This document shows, one piece after another, positions 13,914 through 14,294 of a stretch of DNA of 14,294 bases. The translations under genes and the position numbers were made by a program. Origin of the DNA: SM1-73 sp964588305 (GTDB lineage Bacteria; Zixibacteria; MSB-5A5; SM1-73); NCBI GenBank assembly GCA_964588305.1, contig CAZPOP010000044.1:1-14294 (forward strand), read 5' to 3'. How positions within the stretch are numbered: position 1 is the stretch's first letter; the number at the start of each line of letters is the position of its first letter. The notes beneath the pieces were generated by a model. It made no database searches and was not told the DNA's origin. It was given only the letters and a program-made list of their open reading frames with translations.

Positions 13914-13942
13914 TATATAAGATAAGCCCGTTCGATTGTCAA
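13914..13942 (-). promoter_or_regulatory. Sigma-70-type promoter of cassette 3
   Basis: On the minus strand a perfect TTGACA (13937-13942) is followed after exactly 17 bases by TATATA (13914-13919). It is the best-spaced promoter in the window but lies about 230 bases from the ATG at 13684, three times the distance seen in cassettes 1 and 2. Confidence 0.7.
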
Positions 13943-13944
13943 GA

Positions 13945-13970
13945 AAAAAATCGGATTTTTTCGATTTTTT
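13945..13970. terminator. Possible A/T-rich hairpin terminator just upstream of cassette 3
   Basis: AAAAAATCG (13945-13953) and CGATTTTTT (13962-13970) are exact inverted copies with an 8-base spacer, symmetrical so that both strands end in T. The stem has only two G-C pairs, so it is weak. Placed directly against the promoter, it could insulate cassette 3 from transcription entering from the right. Confidence 0.35.
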
Positions 13971-14206
13971 ATCTGCGTGTAAAATGCTCTGCTGTCCAAG
14001 GTGTTATGAAGCGTCGTTGGTTGCGGTTTCGGATCCATGTAAAAACATCTAATCCCACGCGCCCATCGACCTCACACGTGATCCTGTAATTCGTCCTGCA
14101 CTCCGTCTCCCTCCTTTGGGTCTAAGGGTCAGGGTCGAAGACCAAAGGCGGGATGTCGAAACGAGACTCAGCCTCGGGGGACGACTCTGTGTCGGACGCA
14201 TACTTT

Positions 14207-14241
14207 GGGGGGGGGGGGGGGGGCCGTGAAAAGGGGGGGGG
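14207..14241. repeat. G homopolymer tracts of 17 and 9 bases near the right edge
   Basis: Seventeen G residues (14207-14223) are followed nine bases later by nine more (14233-14241). Such tracts at a contig end usually reflect sequencing or assembly error. Sequence from here to the end, including any frame in it, should not be trusted. Confidence 0.8.
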
Positions 14242-14294
14242 ATAAAACCACGTAGGATGTGGCCGCCCCGCGGGCAACCCACCTACCCGCGGGA

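Larger units (their letters stand above)
13699..14206. other. Long leader and gene-free right flank
   Basis: Bases 13699-13905 would be the unusually long leader of cassette 3, given the promoter at 13914-13942. It includes an excellent ribosome-site sequence (minus-strand CAAGGAGGTG, 13861-13870) with no start codon at a usable distance. To the right of the promoter, 13971-14206 has no convincing gene. CCTTTGGGTC (14113-14122) and GACCAAAGG (14140-14148) form an inverted repeat with one bulged G. Confidence 0.45.

Overview
The window looks like metagenome-derived chromosome from an uncultured bacterium of the broad FCB-type assemblage (Bacteroidetes/Chlorobi relatives and candidate phyla such as Zixibacteria or KSB1). 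The main reason is three secreted proteins that end in the 'SQNYPNPFNP' type C-terminal tail, typical of type IX secretion sorting or FlgD-like Ig domains in those groups. Supporting signs are moderate GC, consensus TTGACA promoters and a radical-SAM/B12-type protein. No 16S or other phylogenetic marker is present, so this placement is inference. The last ~90 bases hold G homopolymers of 17 and 9 and are probably poor-quality contig-end sequence.

Layout, left to right. (1) Bases 1-1482, plus strand: the 3' part of a radical-SAM protein (its N-terminus lies off the window) and a small DUF4389 membrane protein. (2) Bases 1741-4914, minus strand: a tightly overlapping three-gene operon, read from 4914 downwards. 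It encodes a 78-aa membrane peptide with a YIDPGTGS motif, a 459-aa SAM-dependent methyltransferase-like protein and a 524-aa membrane-anchored sulfatase/phosphotransferase-like protein. Overlaps of 14 and 4 bases suggest translational coupling. The likely theme is modification of a cell-surface glycan or lipid. (3) Bases 5366-5785, minus strand: a small basic protein of unknown function with its own terminator and a 32-bp imperfect palindrome upstream. (4) Bases 5786-6488: no convincing protein gene, but a promoter-like sequence and a good plus-strand intrinsic terminator bracket about 350 nt. (5) Bases 6489-8726, minus strand: a GH35-type glycosidase whose acid/base Glu is replaced by Gly while the nucleophile Glu is kept. 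It has a consensus promoter and a two-hairpin leader. (6) Bases 9266-13942, minus strand: three tandem cassettes, each with its own TTGACA promoter, a gene for a secreted Cys-rich protein with the same C-terminal tail, and a near-identical GC-rich terminator.

No CRISPR array, tRNA, rRNA, insertion sequence, integrase or toxin-antitoxin pair was seen. The observations most worth following up are the GH35-like protein with a missing catalytic residue, the tandem secreted-protein cassettes whose terminator stems change in a compensatory way, the overlapping surface-modification operon, and the bracketed plus-strand segment that may be a non-coding RNA.
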